NCBI GenBank assembly: GCA_030704615.1
Contig: CM060731.1
Coordinates: forward strand, 71,840,756 to 71,900,755
DNA: 60,000 bases
Reading direction: 5' to 3'
DNA from: Takakia lepidozioides
Lineage: Eukaryota; Streptophyta; Takakiopsida; Takakiales; Takakiaceae
Below, in pieces: positions 10,895 to 20,744 of this stretch. The notes beneath the pieces were generated by a model. It was not told the DNA's origin. It did not search any database and saw only the letters and a program-made list of their open reading frames with translations. Positions within the stretch are counted from its first letter, which is position 1, and the number at the start of each line of letters is the position of its first letter. The position numbers and the translations under genes were made by a program.

Positions 10895-12037
10895 ATGCAG
10901 GTGTTGGGGGGGGATCAAACACAAGAAATCAAAACATCAATAGGTGTGCACTTTCATTCGCCATTGTTGTGGGACGACATGGAGGAGATGTATGGAGCTA
11001 CCAAGGGGCCTCGTAGGTACTCTGGAGCTGTGGGCACAATTGAGTTGGATGACTTTATCCAGGAGTTCGACAGCTGGTGTGATTTGCAGCAGATGCGCAA
11101 TCCACAGCTATTCACCCCATTCATGGCGTGGAAGGGACTGTTCCAGCATTTGGAAGGCCCGCCTATGGACGATTACCACGAGTTCAGACGAGGACATGAA
11201 GCAGAGATTGAGGAGTGGAGGATGTATTGGTCACCTGACTACGTCTCCATTACTCGAGGCACGACGCGACCAGTAGCTGCATCAGTACCAATAGCTCCCA
11301 CTGCCAGCACTAGTAGTGGAGCAAGTAGTGCTGGTACTTCTGCAGGTGGTACCAGTTCAAAAGGTGCTACTACTCCTCGTGCCACGACTACAACACATGT
11401 GCCTAGATTCAACCCGGTGGTGGAGTTCTTCCAGGAGTTGCGGAGGAACTACCAAGGTGTACGGACAGAGAAGCTGCGAAGTTTGCAAGACTTCCAGCGC
11501 AAACCCAGTGAGAGCCTGCGAGAGGCGTACACTCGTATGAGGCGCTTGATAAGTGTGACCCAAGGGGTTACTGAAGCTCAGGCAATCTAGTTTTGGTATG
11601 GAATTCTGGACAAGGAGCTCAAGAGAAGGGTGCGAGATGCAACCCTGTTACAAGCAGCCCAACCCACATTAGCAGATGTGTTTCTGCTGGCTGAGCGGAT
11701 TGAGCTCAACATGGTGGAGGAGCGAGTTGTTACAATTGGATTTGGCAAGGACATGCCTGCACGGGGCACAGCTGTCAGCCCACAGGCACAAGGGACTGCC
11801 CAACAGCGTGGTCAGGGGGGCAAGGTTCCCAACCCAAGTTCCATGGAGCTTACAGGGGACCTCAAGTGCAGAGGCCCGTGGCATCTTTTGCCGGGGGTGA
11901 TATGTTGGACATGTGGAGGACCCCATGTCAAGAGAGATTGCCCAGAGAGTGGAAAAAGGCCGGCACAAGCACAGCCTGCACAGTTGCAATGTGGGCATTG
12001 TGGCAAGTATGGGCATGGGGATGCCCAGTGTTTATGA
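10895..12037 (+). pseudogene. gag: gag of the methyltransferase gypsy element
   Basis: Two frames joined near 11590. The first (10895-11590) has a capsid-like N-terminus (IELDDFIQEFDSWCDL, FMAWKGLFQHLEG), a Ser/Thr/Gly-rich linker and a retrotransposon-gag core (VEFFQELRRNYQG, RMRRLISVTQGVTEAQAI). It stops at TAG where a Gln codon (CAG) fits, and the frame resumes at once with FWYGILDKELKRRV. The second part ends in two zinc knuckles: CWTCGGPHVKRDC, which is one residue short of CX2CX4HX4C, and CGHCGKYGHGDAQC, which fits. The ATG at 10895 is not certain; an upstream start near 10825 is possible. The role is virion capsid and RNA binding. Confidence 0.8.
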
Positions 12038-12648
12038 CTTGCATCCTGAATTGCGCCCAGGCCAGTTCTAAGGGAACAATGGTGGCCGGGGGCGAGGTGG
12101 ACCAGCCCAAAGAGGACGAGGTGGCCAGGCACGAGGTGCAGGCCAAGGGCAAGCTCCACATGGCCAAGGACGCGGAGGTCAGGGTGTTGACCAAGGCATG
12201 GCCAATCGGCTTCAGCAGCTAGAGCAGAGGCTCGCTGCCATGGCTATAGCTAGGCGGCGTGGGTACCGGCTCCCAGGCGGGATGGTCCACCTCCTGCTCC
12301 TGAGGGAGGAGATATGGGAGGCATGGGATTCATGTGCGGAGCAGCACTACCACTAGAGCAGGTGGAGTCTGCTGCAGCCGTGACTCGAGGAACAGCACGA
12401 GTTCCTGAGCCACGAGGTGCAGAAGTGGAGTTGGATCCACAACGTGGGGAGGCAAGCCGTCAGGCGAGGCTGCCTCAGTCATTCACCTTGGCGGAGACAG
12501 TGTCAACGCCATCCATGGCACCTAGTTCTCGCCCGACTGTTTCCGAGGCGGAGGTTTCTATGCCATTGGGGAGAGCTACACGTGCAGCACTGACACCTGC
12601 TGCCAAGGCTAGTGCAGCCGGTGTGTTGTTGGGGGCAGCCACCTCTGT
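12038..12648 (+). other. RG-rich linker region between gag knuckles and protease, frame-disrupted
   Basis: In one frame the start of this stretch reads as RG-repeat sequence (NNGGRGRGGPAQRGRGGQAR), followed by a short helical piece (NRLQQLEQRLAAMAIARRRG). Later a Ser/Ala-rich frame is open at 12314-12697. RG-rich tails after the knuckles are common RNA-binding parts of gag. Frame changes prevent one continuous reading. Confidence 0.55.
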
Positions 12649-13968
12649 GTGTCAAGCCCCACTGTTCTCGGCAACCATGATTGCGACGCCGGGGTAAGAC
12701 CAGCTGCAGTGTTCAGACTAGCAGCAACACTATGTGAGAGTGTGGAGGTCACTTCATCTTCTGCGGAGTTACTGGAAGGTGTAGTGGCAGAGGGATCCTC
12801 GGATTTGAGGGTCAAGACTGCCACGGCTGCGCCATGGCAAGCTGCAGCTGCCAGGTTGACGGAGCTGCCAGCTAGGCCAGCCTTTGAGCGCGTCATGGTG
12901 ACACCTGGAGTTGTCTTGTTAGACAACCAGGATGGCATTTTCTCTTTGAGTGGACCGGCAGGCAAGAAGTACCGGCCACTGCGGGTCTTGTTGGACTCGG
13001 GAGCTCAACCACTGATGTTGGGCAGAGCTGCTATTGCAGGTTTGGGCCTCATGGAGGCGGATATGGAGCCTTGTCCTTTCCAGATACAGACATCTCTGGG
13101 AGGATCAGAGCAGGCTCGGGGCATGACACGGCATCAAATGGCCATTAGACTGCAGCCGGATCATCCTAAAGATGGCTCAGTGATGCAAGCCAAGGCCATT
13201 GTGACAGATGCGATCTCTTACGATGTCCTCGTTGGTGGGGCAGTGTTATATCCCATGGGCTTCACCCTGGACTTTTGGGAGGAGTCAGCATCCTACAGGC
13301 CTGGATGGCAGTCACGCGATGGTCGCCGTGCACAGCTCCCTGTGACATTCATTGGGGAAATAGCGGCTGCCCAGCGGGGCAAGATGCCAACACTAGCCGC
13401 TTTTACAGCTGCAGTTAGTTGGCCTGGAGAGTTGCTGGAAGGCAATGCCTATGCAGAGGATGTGCCACCTCCAGCAGAGCAGGATGACATGCATGGTATG
13501 GTGGAGTTGCCTGCCATGGTTGCTCACACTCCATTGTGGGGTACGAGCAAGGATTTGCAGCAGGTTGCTGATCGACGGGTGCAACAAGCCTGGGTAGAGG
13601 CTTTTGTACCGTCACGAGAGGAGGAGAGTGCGGGTATTGCACCAGGACCACCCCAGTTGTCACCATTGGATACCACACCTATTGTGTGGCAGTATCCGGA
13701 TGAAGGCATTTGCCTTCTGGACTTGTTTGGCGGGATCAGCACCGGATTGGCTGCTGTGCTACAAGCAGGTGTGCGGGTAAGGCATTACCTGTATGTGGAG
13801 AGGGATGAGACTGCACGACGCGTCTCACTGCGCCATGTGGCTCAGTTGGTACAGCAGTACCCTGACTTGTTGCCTGTGTCTGCAGTTCGTGGATACCAAC
13901 AAGCCTTGCCAGCAGACATTTCCTGTTGGGGGCGCAAGATTTGGAGCAGGTTGGCTCCATTGATCTGA
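12649..13968 (+). pseudogene. Aspartic protease fused to the start of a DNA methyltransferase
   Basis: One open frame of 439 residues. Around residues 110-125 is the protease active site LRVLLDSGAQPLMLGRAAI, followed by the beta-strand and flap region (ISYDVLVGGAVLYPMGFTLD) typical of retroviral-type proteases. From about residue 350 it passes into a methyltransferase: GICLLDLFGGISTGLAAVLQ is motif I (the AdoMet-binding DLFGG loop, codons from 13720), and YLYVERDETARRV is motif II. The frame ends at 13968 because of a one-base loss near 13919, just before motif IV. Seeing both domains in one frame is the strongest evidence that the methyltransferase belongs to the element. Confidence 0.9.
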
Positions 13969-14905
13969 TAGTGGCAGGTTGGCCCTGCCAAGGGCATTCA
14001 TCAGCCGGGCATGGCAATGGATTGCAAGACTCGAGGACGGGTCTGTTTTAGATGGTGCGGGTTTTGCGCCACTTGCAGCTTCATCAAGCTGTATCTCCAG
14101 CATACATCTGGAGAATGTGCCACTGATGGGTGATTCTCGGGCGAGGGTGATGGCCAGTGTGCATCAAGTCTGGTCGTGGCTTGGGTCAGCAGTGCTGCTG
14201 GATGCAGCTGCAGTGGGATCACGGCTCACCGTCCACGGCTTTGGTGGACTAACTTGATGCCACCCGCACTGCTCAAGCGTGCATTTGATGGGGTGCAGCG
14301 CCAGCCCACCTCACCGTGGATGGCATTTTGGACACAGGGAGGCAGTCTCAATGCGTGAGACACGATGACCGTTCGCCTTTGGCAGTGGTCAACAGGGTGG
14401 GTCAACCATGAGCAACATTACCTACACTGCTCAGCTTCCCAGGATCCCATGCTTTCGGGATGGTGGACCTGGCCTCCTGTGGGATGCTCAGTTGCAGCAG
14501 TTAGTGGAGCCTAATGCCGACGAGCGAGAGCGGGCTATGGGGTTTTCCACTGGGACCACGGCGGTGCCTTCTCTTTCTGAGGCATCACGTCGTCAGGTGT
14601 TGGGGCAAGCAATGGATCTCAATTGCTTGACCTGGATTATCAGCTTGGCTATGGCTGAGCAACGTAGAGTGTGGAGTGCACTCCCCTTCATGGTCTCTCT
14701 GCCTACCGAGACGGTACAGGCAGCGAGTGGGGGCGAGCCGGTGAGGACCACGGGGTGTAGACATCCATGGCACACGTGGGAGGTGCTCGAGGTTCAGAGG
14801 GAGTTGGCAGCCAAAGCAGCTGAGATGGATGAGGTTGGGGATTCTTCTCGGGATGATGAGGTTCTCAATGATGAGATGATGGGCAGGATGAGGCCTTGTC
14901 ATTGA
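13690..14905 (+). pseudogene. Cytosine-5 DNA methyltransferase domain (DNMT) within pol
   Basis: Motifs are in family order over three frames. Motif I is DLFGGISTGL at about 13720. Motif II is VERD. Motif IV is DLIVAGWPCQGHSSAG with the catalytic Cys codon at 13986-13988. Motif VI appears as ENVPLM near 14110, after a one-base loss. Motif VIII is seen as R.RPRLWWTNL near 14240. A target-recognition stretch follows. The C-terminal block is ERERAMGFSTGT then LSEASRRQVLGQAMDLNCLTW (14520-14640), which matches the ERE-MGF and R-LG-x-x-D-x-N pattern of motifs IX-X in DNMT3/DRM-like enzymes. The role by family is transfer of methyl from AdoMet to C5 of cytosine. Breaks near 13919, 14047, 14110 and 14358 inactivate this copy. 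Confidence 0.9.
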
Positions 14906-15104
14906 CTGAGCAGGAAGAAAGTACTGCTCAAGAGGTTGCAGCATAGCAACCACGGGACGCGTCCTCTACCTCTAAGCCCACTGGACTTAAGGTTGCAGTT
15001 ACGGAGGACAATTGGGAGCCTGACATTGGACCCATTGTCACCGAGGAGAGAGACGACGTATACGACGGTTCCTGAGGGCTTACAGGAATTGCTTTGCCTT
15101 CAGT

Positions 15105-15961
15105 TTGAAGGACTTGGGAGCACTGAAGGGTCAAGAGATCCGTATTGAGTTGGCCACTGACACGCCAATCTTTCGGAGACCCTATAGATACAGTGACATG
15201 GAGAGGTCTTTGATTCGGATGAGGACTCAAGATCTCTGGGAGGCAGATTTGGTGGAGCTCTCTGGTGGAGAGTATGCTTCAGCCACAGTGATGCCAGCTA
15301 AGAAATATGTCTATGGCAATTGGACGGAGAGACGTATGTGCGGTGATTACCGGCCTGTAAATTGTCAGACCAAGTCCGATAGGTATGCCATGCCCACACC
15401 AGAGGAGATCTTTGATGCCATTGGGCATTCCAAGGTCTTTAGCACGTTGGATTTACGATCCGGATATCACCAGTTGCCGATCAAGGAGGCGGATAAGCAA
15501 AAGACGGCATTCTGGGGATCAATGAGCACGGGAAGGATTGCCTATACCAGTGGCGGTTCTTACCATTTGGGCTTAAAAACGCTCCCGCTGAGTTTCAAAG
15601 AGTCATGGACAGGATTCTAGCAGGGGTGGAGTTTGCTCGGTGCTACATAGATGACATCATCATCTTTAGTGCTACGGTGGAGGAGCATGAGAGACACCTT
15701 CAGGGGGTATTTGAGCGCTTGAGGACGCATGGATTGAAGTTACATCCGGGCAAGTGCAAGTTTTTCCACAACCAGATTGAGTATCTGGGTCACATGATAT
15801 ATCCTGGAAGATTGGGGGTACAGCAAACTAAGGTAGAGTCCATTGCACAGGTTCCACGCCCCACGAATGTGAGCCGAGTTCGAGCTTTCATGGGGTTAGC
15901 AAACTATTATAGACGGTTTGTTAAGGGATTTAGTGCCATTGCAAAGGCTTTAACCAAGTGA
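15105..15961 (+). pseudogene. pol: Reverse transcriptase of the methyltransferase gypsy element
   Basis: The first frame (15105-15620) holds the fingers: RRPYRYSDMERSLIRM, WTERRMCGDYRPVNCQT and FSTLDLRSGYHQLPI. A frameshift near 15520 moves the next block (WRFLPFGLKNAPAEFQRVMD) into a second frame, which contains the catalytic CYIDDIIIFS near 15643-15670 and runs to 15961 through the thumb (LGHMIYPGRLGV, FMGLANYYRRFVKGF). It ends at TGA after a base loss before RNase H. The domain is otherwise complete and closer to chlorophyte/charophyte gypsy RTs in style than to elements 1 and 2. Confidence 0.9.
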
Positions 15962-16841
15962 CCAAGGTGGACTGGAGTGGCAGTGGGAAGATGAGCAAGA
16001 ACAAGCTTTTCAAGAGCTCAAGGCGAGGTTGACCTCGGCGCCCATCTTGAGACGACCTATCAGGGGGCGTTCTTTTCAGCTGCATACAGATTGGAGCATG
16101 TTGGGGCTTGGAGCGGTGCTCACACAGGTGGATGATGAGGGAAGAGAGTTCGTAGTGGCTTATGCTAGCTGCTCGAACAACGCTGCAGAGTCTAAGTATA
16201 GCTCATATGAGGGAGAATGCTTAGCTGCAGTGTGGGCCGTGGCACACTTCAGGTGCTATCTATACGGCAATCTCTTCACCCTTGTCACGGATCACCAACC
16301 ACTCAAATGGTTGATGGAGTCAGACAAGCTTACGGGGAAGCTTGCACGGTGGGCACTCATCCTTCAAGAGTATGACTTTCAGGTGGTGCATCGACCGGGT
16401 TTGGTCAATCGCAATGCAGATGGGTTGAGTCGCAATCCATGCACGAGCCAACAAGATGACACTGGAGCTCGGTGGCATGGTGAGACGGACGAGGAGATGG
16501 TGCCCGGATGGCATGCATCTGCATTTCTGTGTGTCTTCTTGGCAGCGGAAAGGCCAGGTGGACCTGCAACATGGATGACTGTAGATCAAGTGTCTGAGGA
16601 CCCTGAGGCCAGCAATGAGCAAGGTGGCGCCAAAGATATACATGAGGATTCAGTTGTGTTGGACTACCTCCGCACTGGAGACACGGCAGCCACTGTGACT
16701 GCCCAAGGAGAGGGATCGGATCCTACAACGAGCCAAGAGGTTCAAGTGGGAGGGGACACACCTGCTCCGAGTGTGGGAGGATGGTCGAGTGAGGATTGTG
16801 CCTCACCCAACACGCGGCACGGTAGTGTGCCATGCCCATGA
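15958..16841 (+). pseudogene. RNase H and connection region of the methyltransferase gypsy element
   Basis: The open frame from 16029 has the RNase H acidic residues in LHTDWSMLGLGAVL, YEGECLAAVWAVAHF and LVTDHQPLKWL, then LARWALILQEYDFQVVHRPG and NADGLSRNP. After about residue 150 it continues into an acidic linker leading to integrase, and is then out of frame from about 16700. RNase H degrades the RNA strand during reverse transcription. Confidence 0.85.
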
Positions 16842-17719
16842 GGAGTTGGGGCATTTGGGGTGCGACACACTTATAGTCTACTGCGGGCAGGGGCAGTATT
16901 GGTGGCGTGGTATGCACACAGAGGTTGCAACAATTTGTGGCTAGGTGCATGGTGTGTGACAGGGTGCGTGCTTCATTCAACGCCCCTACTCCACAATTGC
17001 ACCCTCTTCGATCATGGGATTGGGCTATAGGTGGAGTCTTGACTTCGCAGGGCCGTTGCCACTGACCATGCGCCACAACAAGTACGTGTTTGTGATGGTG
17101 GAGCACTTCTCCAAGTGGATTGAATTGGTTCCATTGCCTGATAAGGCTAGTGAGGGAGTTGCGTATGCATTCTTGGATTGTGTGCTTAGCCGATTTGGTG
17201 CTCCAGCTGAGGTACTCACGGACCAAGGGAGAGAGTTCTTGGGGGAGTTTCAGGCGTTGTGTGACAAGGCCTTGATAGACCACCGCACCACTTCTCGGGA
17301 TCATCCTGAGGCCGATGGCTTGGTAGAGAGAGTGGTTCAGACAGTAAAGAGGGGTTTGTGCAAGTATGGCTTGCAGAAGGACACCTAGGAGATTGGGACC
17401 TTCAGTTACCCTGGTTAGCCATGGGCTACAGGTTCAGCAAGCAAGCATCACTTGCCTCCTTCGGGGCTATCGTCCTGGGGTTCGGAGATTCAACCCTGGT
17501 GACTATGTCTATCTGCAGCAGACTGCTCCTACGACCCTGGATGTGACTGCAGGACGTGTTATTTTGAGGGTTCGAGAGGTCTTGCCCTCAGGCGTCTTGG
17601 TCTTGGAGGGTCGGGATGGCATAACTTGGAAGGACCATGTGCGTAATTGTGCGCCATGTCACCTTCCGAATGTCGATGGCAGGATTGACCCAAACTGGCA
17701 GTGGTATCTGCAGGTTTGA
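16690..17719 (+). pseudogene. Integrase of the methyltransferase gypsy element
   Basis: Three frames. The N-terminal zinc region is poor: HAHEELGHLGC is visible near 16830, but the CxxC half is broken by a frameshift and stops near 16940-16960. The core at 17014-17388 has Asp in WSLDFAGPLPL, Asp in LTDQGREFLG and Glu in HPEADGLVERVVQTV, the DDE pattern. After further breaks near 17388-17440, the tail (FNPGDYVYLQQTAP, GRVILRVREVLPSG, ITWKDHVRNCAPCHLP) resembles the SH3-like C-terminal domain. It ends at TGA 17717-17719, just before the PHD region. Confidence 0.85.
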
Positions 17720-17721
17720 GG

Positions 17722-17868
17722 TGCATGTTGTGGTCTGGGTCTGCTAAAGGGGCAGCCACCATGCTGGTGTGTGATCGATGCTCTAGAGGTTGGCATATGG
17801 GATGCTTGACTCAACCTCTTGAGATGGTTCCAGATGGGGATTGGTTATGTCCACATTGCATTGGATAG
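17722..17868 (+). pseudogene. PHD finger following integrase (first zinc pair decayed)
   Basis: The frame from 17761 reads MLVCDRCSRGWHMGCL, then PDGDWLCPHC, to TAG at 17868. This fits the second to last ligands of a C4HC3 PHD finger: CxxC, HxxC, and a closing CxxC preceded by Trp two residues before its first Cys. Upstream in the same frame one Cys (RCMLWSGSAKGAAT) remains where the first CxxC should be; a small change would account for the missing partner. PHD fingers usually bind histone H3 tails, so this may have helped integrase choose chromatin targets, as chromodomains do in chromoviruses. That function is inference. It follows the integrase stop directly. Confidence 0.75.
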
Positions 17869-18214
17869 TGGGAGTGGATACAACCATGGCAGGCTAACAA
17901 GAAACGCCAAGGCCCAGCTACTAGGAGACCTGAACAAACGAGATCCTGACTCAAGTTCACAGATTGCAAGACGGCGACTAACGATGGGGCTACTCTTGTA
18001 CCCGGCCTCTTGGTCTATAGAGTTTGAGTTCAATAGAGACAGTGATAGAGGACTTAGTACACAGCTGTGGCTATTACATCTTGTAGCTATCTGGAGGTAG
18101 AGGGACCTATCCACCAGCTAGGGGGGCGATTGTGGCAGACTACTTTATTGTGCATATATGTGTGGTGTGGTTTGGACAGCGATGTAGTTGTGTAGCGATA
18201 TGTATGCGCACGAC
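17869..18214 (+). other. 3' non-coding part of the methyltransferase gypsy element
   Basis: No domain seen. A G run (AGCTAGGGGGGCGATTGTGG, 18117-18136) resembles a polypurine tract before an LTR start, but no matching 5' LTR was found upstream of gag. The sequence then grades into the tandem satellite. Confidence 0.35.
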
Positions 18215-18770
18215 ATGGCAAAATGCCTTACATGATGCATATCTGGGGAACCTATACATGGTGTAGAATGAAGTTGCAGTCTATCTTGTCATGCCCAAAG
18301 TGGGTCACTTGGTTGCATGTTTGGAGTGTGATAAACTGCAGGCCGGTCCATCAAGATGCTTGTGTACACATGTCTTGAATCTGTACAATGGCAGGCTGTT
18401 CTTACCTACCCAAGAGGCCTTGCATGATGCATGTCTTTGGTACTTACAAATGGCCAAGTGTGAAGCTGCAATATGTTTTGTCATGACCAAGAAGTTTATT
18501 TGGTTGCATGCCTGAAATGTAATTAATGGCAGGCTGGTCCTTCAAGGTACTTGTATGAAGATATCCTGGATCTGTAGTAGGACAAGTTGTTCTTACCTAC
18601 CCAAGGAGCCTTGCATGATGCATGTCTTGGGTTACTTACAAATGGCAAAGACTGAAGCTGCAATATGTTTTGTCATGCCCAAGAAGATAACTTGGTTGCA
18701 TGTTTGAAATCTGCTAAATTGCAGGCTGGTCCTTCAAGGTGCTTGTATGAACATACCTTGAATCTGTAGT
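18215..18770. repeat. 191-bp tandem satellite, left part (split by element 2)
   Basis: Successive units begin with CATGCCCAAAG-like sequence at 18291, 18482 and 18674, giving a period of 191-192 bp; an earlier degenerate unit is visible from about 18215. Each unit contains GCAGGCTGGTCC, TTACCTACCCAAG and GCATGATGCATGTCTT. The array is cut at 18770 by the LTR and resumes at 40183 at the matching point of the unit. Confidence 0.85.
18766..18770. repeat. Target site duplication of element 2, left (GTAGT)
   Basis: GTAGT directly before the LTR at 18771 equals GTAGT directly after the other LTR at 40183-40187. Five base pairs is the usual size for Ty3/gypsy integrase. Confidence 0.9.
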
Positions 18771-19756
18771 TGTCGAGCGGCTTTTACCCACCCATCCCTT
18801 CGCTATCCGAGGTAGGAACTCCAAGATAGAAGAGTTGGAAATCTCTAAGTACTCAGCCCGCTCAGAACAATCAGTCATGACCTACAGCTAGTGTATCATG
18901 GGGGTGTTTCCTATTTGTACTCCTTCCCGCATTCATGTTAGCGAGTTACCTTACTTTCTGCAATTAAGTATCAGTTTGCTTCAGAAATCTATCAGTTCCA
19001 TCCATTCATTCCACAGCTTTCACTCAGGTCTCTCTACACAGTGTGAGTATGAAGTTGTATCAGATTAATATCTTCAAGTATCAGGCTGAAGTCATGGTGT
19101 CTCTAATCTCTCTACATTACAATTCTACAGCTTGCATTCCTCAAGTAACAACAGATCGTCACTTCTCCTACTCCGTGCTCTTCATCTTTCCCCTCAGAGA
19201 TGTGCTCTCCCCCCTATTTCCAAGCCCCCGATGCCAGAATCCCCCACCAAGAAGTGATCCCTAGACGTCCCCGCTCTTCGCTTCTTCTACCTCCAAGCTG
19301 TTCTAACCGCTTTCCTAACTAACCGTCATCCCTGTAGTACACGTTCCTTTTTCAGATGTCGTTCCCCTACCGTCGTTCCCTACCAATGATAATTGTTCCC
19401 CAGCTGTGCCGAGCTGTGACTGGCTGTATCAGGCTGTGGCGGGCTGTGACTGGCTGTGTCGGGCTGTGTAGGGCTGTGCGAAGCTGTGGCGGCTGTATCG
19501 GGCTGTGACTGGCTGTGTTGGGCTGTGTTGACTGTGCAAAGTTGTGACGGCTGTGTCGGACTGTGACGGGCTGTGTTGGCTGTGCAAAGTTGTGACGGCT
19601 GTGTCGGGCTGTGATGGACTGTGTCGGGCTGTGTATCTCCCCCCTAAAGCCTATTGCTGTCACCCCTAAGGCTTCTGTTGGTCTCAGTCTGTGTAAAAAT
19701 TAATGGTACCCCACAGATCCCGTAAAAGCGTCTAAGTCCCAAACAGCCCTCTAACA
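18771..19756 (-). repeat. 3' LTR of element 2
   Basis: 986 bp, TGTCGAGCGG ... CCTCTAACA on the plus strand. It matches 39165-40182 base for base over long stretches. CTGTG-rich short repeats occupy about 19400-19640. It retains the coding potential for the first residues of the leader ORF (MTDCSERAEYLEISN), as an LTR copy of the 5' end must. Confidence 0.95.
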
Positions 19757-19774
19757 TTTACCCCTCCTCCTCTC
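19757..19774 (-). other. Polypurine tract of element 2
   Basis: The minus strand reads GAGAGGAGGAGGGGTAAA directly before the 3' LTR, the expected primer for plus-strand DNA synthesis. Confidence 0.85.
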
Positions 19775-19795
19775 AAAAAGCCGTGTCCTCACGGT

Positions 19796-20472
19796 TTACT
19801 GTTTGGGATTAGCAAACCTTTGTGAGCGAGCACCCTTGTGACGTTGAGAGTCTCGTGAAGGACTCCGTGTGCAAGCCCGTGTCCTGTCACTGGTTGAGGG
19901 AGATGATTGAGCACTACCTGGAAATGTCAGTCCTTCCTTTGGCTGATATCGAGGTAATCTTTTAGGCATATGAGACCCCCGTCGCTTCTTCTCTGCCATC
20001 TGAATTGCATAGTCCTCTGCCATGTCAAAAGAGTCCGCTGAAGAACCAGTAGTACCAGAATCCTCATCGCCTCTCAGGTGTTTTAACGGCCGAACTTTTT
20101 TGGAATTCTCTGTGGCATACAATGTGGTCCCACCATGTCTGGAAGTTTAAACTGTAAAACTTGTTGTAAGCGCTGAATTGCAAAATTGGTGAAGACCCTG
20201 AACTCCTTGTCTGTCCAGGTGAGTGGTGTACCAATGACTTATGAATTGTGCAAGTTTTTCCATGCCTCATGTCCCTTAAAGAAACGATCGTCAGGCCCGA
20301 ATTTCTGTGTTGACAAATTGTTCCAGGCCGCATGAAACCATGATCGAAGTTGGGAGTCCTTTGCATCATTATCTTTGCATCATAGAGGTACATATGAGGT
20401 GGCACTGAAGGTAAGACCCAATGATCCCCACTGGAATAACTCAGAAAGCGCGATTGCATCTTCTGCTGCTCA
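19796..20472 (-). pseudogene. ORF3 of element 2, C-terminal part
   Basis: Two overlapping frames (20459-20064 and 20122-19796) separated by one frameshift, ending at a stop 20 bp before the polypurine tract. When MULE A and one 9-bp duplication are ignored, the frame arriving from the right flank (ending FLARYH) continues here as IEQQKMQSRFLSYSSGDHW. The end of the protein is basic and Ser-rich (KKRRGSHMPKRLPRYQPK, RSPSRDSQRHKGARSQRF), with a piece SAYNKFYSLNFQTWWDHIV before it. No domain is recognised in this part. The reading-frame continuity is the main evidence that it was coding. Confidence 0.72.
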
Positions 20473-20481
20473 ATGTGATAA
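20473..20481. repeat. 9-bp target duplication of MULE A, left (ATGTGATAA)
   Basis: Immediately precedes the terminal repeat that starts at 20482 and equals 28615-28623. Nine base pairs is typical of Mutator-like elements. Confidence 0.92.
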
Positions 20482-20540
20482 GGGGGTTGCTATTCCATGA
20501 GCTCATGAGCGGTGAGCTCATGAGCTCATGAGCGGGCATG
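20482..20540 (+). repeat. Left terminal inverted repeat of MULE A
   Basis: A 21-bp terminal segment followed by GCTCATGAGC-type words (GAGCTCATGAGCGGTGAGCT). It pairs with 28560-28614 and with the MULE B end at 50858. About 16 of the first 21 positions agree with the right end. Confidence 0.85.
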
Positions 20541-20744
20541 GCTCACCCATGAGCCGCAAAGTACACACTTCGAATTTTTCGGCAGATTTTTTTCGGGCCC
20601 AAAACTACATAAATATAATCAAAAATCGAAGATTTCCGCGCTCCATGCGGAAGCACTTCCGCTCATGAGTACCAGTGTACGCTCATGACTTGGAGCCCAG
20701 CTCATGGACCGCTAGGCCAGGTCATAGAAAAACTGTTCTGGGCA

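Larger units (their letters stand above)
10632..18200 (+). mobile_element. Ty3/gypsy retrotransposon carrying a cytosine-5 DNA methyltransferase and a PHD finger
   Basis: Plus-strand order: gag with zinc knuckles and an RG-rich tail, aspartic protease (DSG), cytosine-5 DNA methyltransferase, reverse transcriptase (YIDD), RNase H, integrase (DDE) and a PHD finger. The protease and methyltransferase motif I lie in one continuous frame (12649-13968), so the enzyme is part of the polyprotein and not a chance neighbour. It is a different lineage from elements 1 and 2. I found no LTR pair, primer site or target duplication, so both borders are approximate. At least eight frameshifts or stops make the copy a fossil. 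Methyltransferase-bearing gypsy elements have been described from charophyte algae (Klebsormidium). Confidence 0.88.

Noticed and set aside
13979-14257. Separate small gene over the methyltransferase region in a different frame
   Set aside because: This frame reads LPRAFISRAWQWIARLED and similar, out of phase with the methyltransferase motifs, so it is a shadow.
17869-18214. 3' LTR of the methyltransferase gypsy element
   Set aside because: A G-rich tract precedes a TGTGG start, but no matching sequence occurs upstream of gag, so I could not support an LTR pair.
19367-19663. Repetitive ORF (SHSPTQPVTARHS-like) in the LTRs, also at 39724-40089
   Set aside because: It lies wholly in CTGTG repeats of the LTR and differs in length between the two LTRs by repeat-unit changes; a by-product of composition.
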